Shown: positions 60,528 through 64,000 of the stretch, piece by piece | Layout: each line of letters begins with the position of its first letter | Position numbering within the stretch: the first letter of the stretch is position 1 | Assembly (NCBI GenBank): GCA_037178855.1 | Contig: JASJZC010000001.1 | Span: 4,650,001 to 4,714,000 of the forward strand | DNA: 64,000 bases | Direction: 5' to 3' | Source: Oscheius sp. JU75 | Taxonomy: Eukaryota; Nematoda; Chromadorea; Rhabditida; Rhabditidae | Made by a program: the position numbers and the translations under genes | Notes under the pieces: generated by a model | Told to the model about the DNA's origin: nothing | Database searches by the model: none | What the model saw: only the letters and a program-made list of their open reading frames with translations

Positions 60528-63500
60528 TCTGAAAAGCAGAAAGTATAAGTCGAGGGAAGAGGCGAAAGAATTCGAGAAGAGGCGTGGCCGGTAGCCTGAA
60601 TGAAACCACATAGTTTTCGTAAGAAAGCACTGCGATCGATGCCACTCCCATACAGCGAAACCTGTCGCTGTGCTGATAAGGCGAGAAAGGTTGCTGCCAC
60701 CGATGGCGGTCTAATTATGAGCGGAGAGGGACTGTAAACAAAGGTTATCTCGCTGACTAGAGAACTGATAAGATTCAAGACTTTCATAGTTAAGTTCTAC
60801 AAGGTGTAGGCTTGTTTGGTTGTCGAAATGAGGTACGCTGTTGGTAAGAAGTCGGTTCATGGCCAAGAATGGGTACCTGTCTCATAGACTTGGAGCTGAT
60901 TCCTGTAAGTCAGGGAGTCTAATAGATCTGCGTGTCGACCAAGGACTGACCCCATTGAAACAAAGAAAGGTAAAAAAGTGAGACGACCCCTTTAGGAATA
61001 AATTCTTGAGAGCCTATAACTTTTCACAAAAAGTTGCTCTTGATGTTTTTATGATACACGAACTAAGTATTTACTGTAGTTAACAACAAACTATCACAGA
61101 TAGTTAATATTTTGTAGCTAAATGATGTTACAAAAAACTGATTGCTGGGGATTTATTGTACTGCAAAACTTCTAGACAACGTCTCCCTGTATCATATAAC
61201 TCCTTTGTCCTTTTTGGAAACAAGTGAACATTCTATGGGAATAGGAATACATAGTGTGCAGTATATCAGCTAAAGTTCCTTCAGGCAATTAAAGATATTC
61301 AGAAGAACTTTTATCTCTATTTGAATCAACCACGTCAGAATCGCCCCTCGGATATTTAAAGCCTTTTCACCCCTACAACTCTATACTTTTAGGTAACTGA
61401 TGTGTGTCCATTTTTAGCTCGTCATTGGGGGAGCCTTCCCGTTGACAGCTCTGACGAATTCCATTTGGCTAGAATGCTGGCCGAGTCTTTCTTCCCTCCC
61501 TAAAGAAGTCTTCATTCCAATTTGATCCTGTCCAGATTGAGAGAGGTCCTTGTTTTTGGGGCTTTTCCCCTCCTATTCTCTGGGGGTATCTCTGCTCTTT
61601 GACGCCAGTCATCCATTCTCAATTCGGGCTTTGAACTCTCTCTCTCTCTCCCTACTTGTTCAAGGGTCTATTGTTTCATGGCTCTCTTGAAGAAGCTCCG
61701 AGATGTAGATTAGACGAAAGACGACGACAGCTCTGGTCAGTGTCTCGTCTCTAATTTGCCTCGTTCCAGTCGACAAAAAGACACACTTCCCTATGTGTCC
61801 GACACAATCTGTTGTCCAGATGGCACATTCCGCAGCCTATTGACACTATTTCCTCTCTCTGGGCGAGAGTTTCAAGCTCAAACAAAAAGCCTTTCTCTTT
61901 GTTGCAATCGAAGCTCTTCCAGCCATAAAATGGCCATATTTTCGAGTGTGGCCAGTTGGATTCAATTCGCAATGCATGTGTTCCAAAAACCATCATGGTC
62001 CTCTCTCTTCTCGCTCAAATTGTATTTGGATTTCACCTTTGACTCGTTGTTGTTGATTGGCTAAACCACAAAGTGCGTCCTCTAGCTCCAAAAGACACTT
62101 CTTTGCTAAGTTACAAAGTCAGAGCTCCCTGTTTACACCCCCATGACTGAGAATTGGCCATTACTTGAGAGCATCATCAAAACATGCCCCTTCGCCTACC
62201 AAATTATAGGGATTCTAAGTGGTCGATCATCAGAGTGAGTGAGTGAGAATCTCGTCGTAGCCCGTTGATCTAATAAAAGACTGAGGCTCCCTCCAATCGA
62301 CTATGTTCTTTCTTCCCATTCCTAAGGTCACTTTAGTTGACTCACTTATACGAATGTCTATCTCTCTTCCTAATTCCAGTTGCTTGAAACATTTCTCCCT
62401 GACATTCCCACTGAATCCGTTAGCTATGCAAATAGATCAACTCGTAGGTCATGGGACTCTACACATTTTGTGTACTCGGCTCGAAAGCCTTAGAAGTTTT
62501 CTCCTGTACTATCTCGTGCTAATAACCGATTTTAAAGAAATTCCCGGTAATACTGACATGAACAACCTCCTTCTAAACTCTGTGATTGTGTGATCTCTCT
62601 CAAAGTCCTTTCTAAGTATGGGAGAGAACCCCCGGTCCTTATGGCTTCACTCCGAGAATAGCTCTCCTGCTTCTTTTTTGTCATCTTGTAAGACTGAAAT
62701 CTTATCCCTTCTCGTTCTCTCGCTGACAATCAATCGGCCCCTCTCTTCCCTTTTTTCGCCTTATTCAATTAGACAGACTTCTCTTACCATTCCGCATAAC
62801 CAGCCGATTGTTTTGCAGTCAACGAGGCCTTTGCAAGAGAGGGTAATTGCCGTAGTTGTAGGCTAATCACGAACGGCCTCTTTTTGTCTCTTCCCCTGTC
62901 GTTTTGCATAATCTTCGTCGCCGAAGGCGTCGAACCCGCCAAAAACAGAGGAGAAGCTGCTAATGGCGTCAGTCGTAATTCCTCCCTTCAAATTGGGGGA
63001 CAAGAAGATATTGGTTCGCGCCTCATCTTTTGACCCGGCTCCTACTGTAGAAGTAGTCATTTTTCACGGAACTGCCGACACCGGGCGTTCTCCTTGGAGA
63101 CATAGCCATTCTTTCTCTGCCGAAAGTCAATTTCCTCTCTCGACGATCGCCCACACTTAAACCCATCTCATTTCCTTTCCTTTTACAGTATCCTTTTAGA
63201 ATAAGACTGGCGTTCAGTTCCAGCTCTGCCTCTTCCCAATTGTCCAGTTGATTAGTCTCGGCTCCGAGGGTGTCCGTCCCTCAAAAACAGCCACATTTCC
63301 CTCCCTTTTATGGGGTCCAACTACTCACTTTTTGATGGGCGAGGTCGTATATCAACATAGAGTCTGGCGCTGGCTATCCCTTCTGTTTCCGGTGACTCCA
63401 TTCAGACCCATTTAGTCTGCTTCCCCATTTACTACGTCCGAAGAACATCCAGAGTAGAGGAAGGGGAATCGAAAAGATAATCGAGAATGGCTGTCTTCCT

Positions 63501-64000
63501 GGAAGAGGACCGTTCCCTTGAGATCCTTTACCCGACTTCCCCAGTACTTTTGACAGTTTGATGGGTTCTGTAATATTCGAGTTCCTGTTTCATCGATGTC
63601 TTGTTAGAAAATCGTTTAGCTCTAAAATGCTTAGTTGCGCAGGATTTCTGACACCCATCTGACGTTTCCCTAAAGTGTCACTTGTCACCCTTTTTCAACA
63701 ACAAGATGTAGTTTTCGAGCCCTGTGATGTATTGGAAAGTTGCAGAGGATAAATCTATGTACAACTTTATCCCACATCACAAGCCTAAAATCTGCTCCAT
63801 CTGTCCAAAAATGGCACAAAACAGGTCCACAGACATGCTGCGGTGGTCCTAGTGCAAAATCGGAGGTTTTGAGAAAATTCGGAGGTCTTATGCAGAATCA
63901 GAGGGCTAGAAAATTCTGCGATAAGATGTTTCTGAATAGTTTACAAAACAGAAAAATAGAGGAAAAGGCCCATTTGACGTCAATGACCCTTCGGGGTCAT
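60528..64000. other. Pyrimidine-rich region without a supported gene
   Basis: About 3.5 kb upstream of the MARVEL gene start. The + strand is rich in CTCT/TTCC runs (for example 61639-61655). Open frames on both strands are short and unsupported, except a weak minus-strand candidate at 62863-63060 listed separately. Confidence 0.45.
62863..63060 (-). CDS. Weak candidate small ORF (65 aa) with a dibasic-rich C-terminus
   Basis: ATG at 63060, stop at 62863. The second half has good codon use and reads GGFDAFGDEDYAKRQGKRQK, with paired basic residues. There is no signal peptide, so it is not a complete neuropeptide precursor as it stands; it could be the last exon of one. The opposite strand is also open here. 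Confidence 0.2.
   Translation of the reverse strand: MTTSTVGAGSKDEARTNIFLSPNLKGGITTDAISSFSSVFGGFDAFGDEDYAKRQGKRQKEAVRD

Overview
The window is animal DNA and almost certainly comes from a nematode. Introns are very short (many 34-45 nt, GT...(T)TTTCAG). At least thirteen start codons sit within about 16 nt of an AG that ends a pyrimidine-rich stretch, as expected of spliced-leader acceptors. Two genes look like nematode sre-type chemoreceptors and one encodes a nematode ground-like domain. The species cannot be named from the sequence. I resolve about 26 genes. Exon lengths sum to whole codons for the main reconstructed models: Go alpha, erlectin, SLC30A5, ZIP11, uL24m, prolidase, MARVEL, KH and ground-like.

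Layout. 0-7 kb: a partial gene off the left edge, a divergent pair (small protein / two-membrane-span protein), then the Go alpha gene (minus). 7-12.6 kb: a long gene-free, purine-rich region holding a 130-bp (GA)n tract. 12.6-22.9 kb: secreted or signalling genes (helical secreted protein, TKL-type kinase, ground-like protein, two-DOMON secreted protein with a repetitive acidic linker, secreted phospholipase A2). 23-29.7 kb: two sre-like receptors in the same orientation, with chemoreceptor debris, a GH28 pectinase-type gene and a Tc1/mariner relic between them. The relic carries an inverted 124-bp copy of the GH28 3' coding region. 29.7-32 kb: mostly empty, with a C-type lectin relic.

32-47.5 kb is a compact trafficking and zinc neighbourhood: a p24/TMED cargo receptor, a six-span ZnT paralogue (minus), a two-KH protein, ZIP11, mitochondrial uL24, erlectin (two MRH domains) and a full-length SLC30A5/ZnT5. 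A maelstrom-like gene (HMG box plus MAEL RNase-H-like domain) lies antisense inside a 1.6-kb intron of SLC30A5. The short ZnT copy has exons identical in size to SLC30A5 exons 10-14 but has lost one 3' splice AG. 47.8-60.5 kb: a nuclear AT-hook/RG-rich protein, a kappaB-Ras-like GTPase with a long N-terminal extension, prolidase, an acidic protein of unknown function and a four-span MARVEL protein. 60.5-64 kb: pyrimidine-rich sequence without a convincing gene.

Working together: three zinc transporters sit within 15 kb. Three co-directional genes (KH, ZIP11, uL24m) are spaced 246 and 275 bp apart, and three more (GTPase, prolidase, acidic protein) 415 and 359 bp apart; both runs are compatible with operons. 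The points most worth following are the transposon-borne fragment of a probably horizontally acquired pectinase gene, maelstrom nested in a zinc transporter in a nematode, and the duplicated ZnT copy with a broken acceptor.
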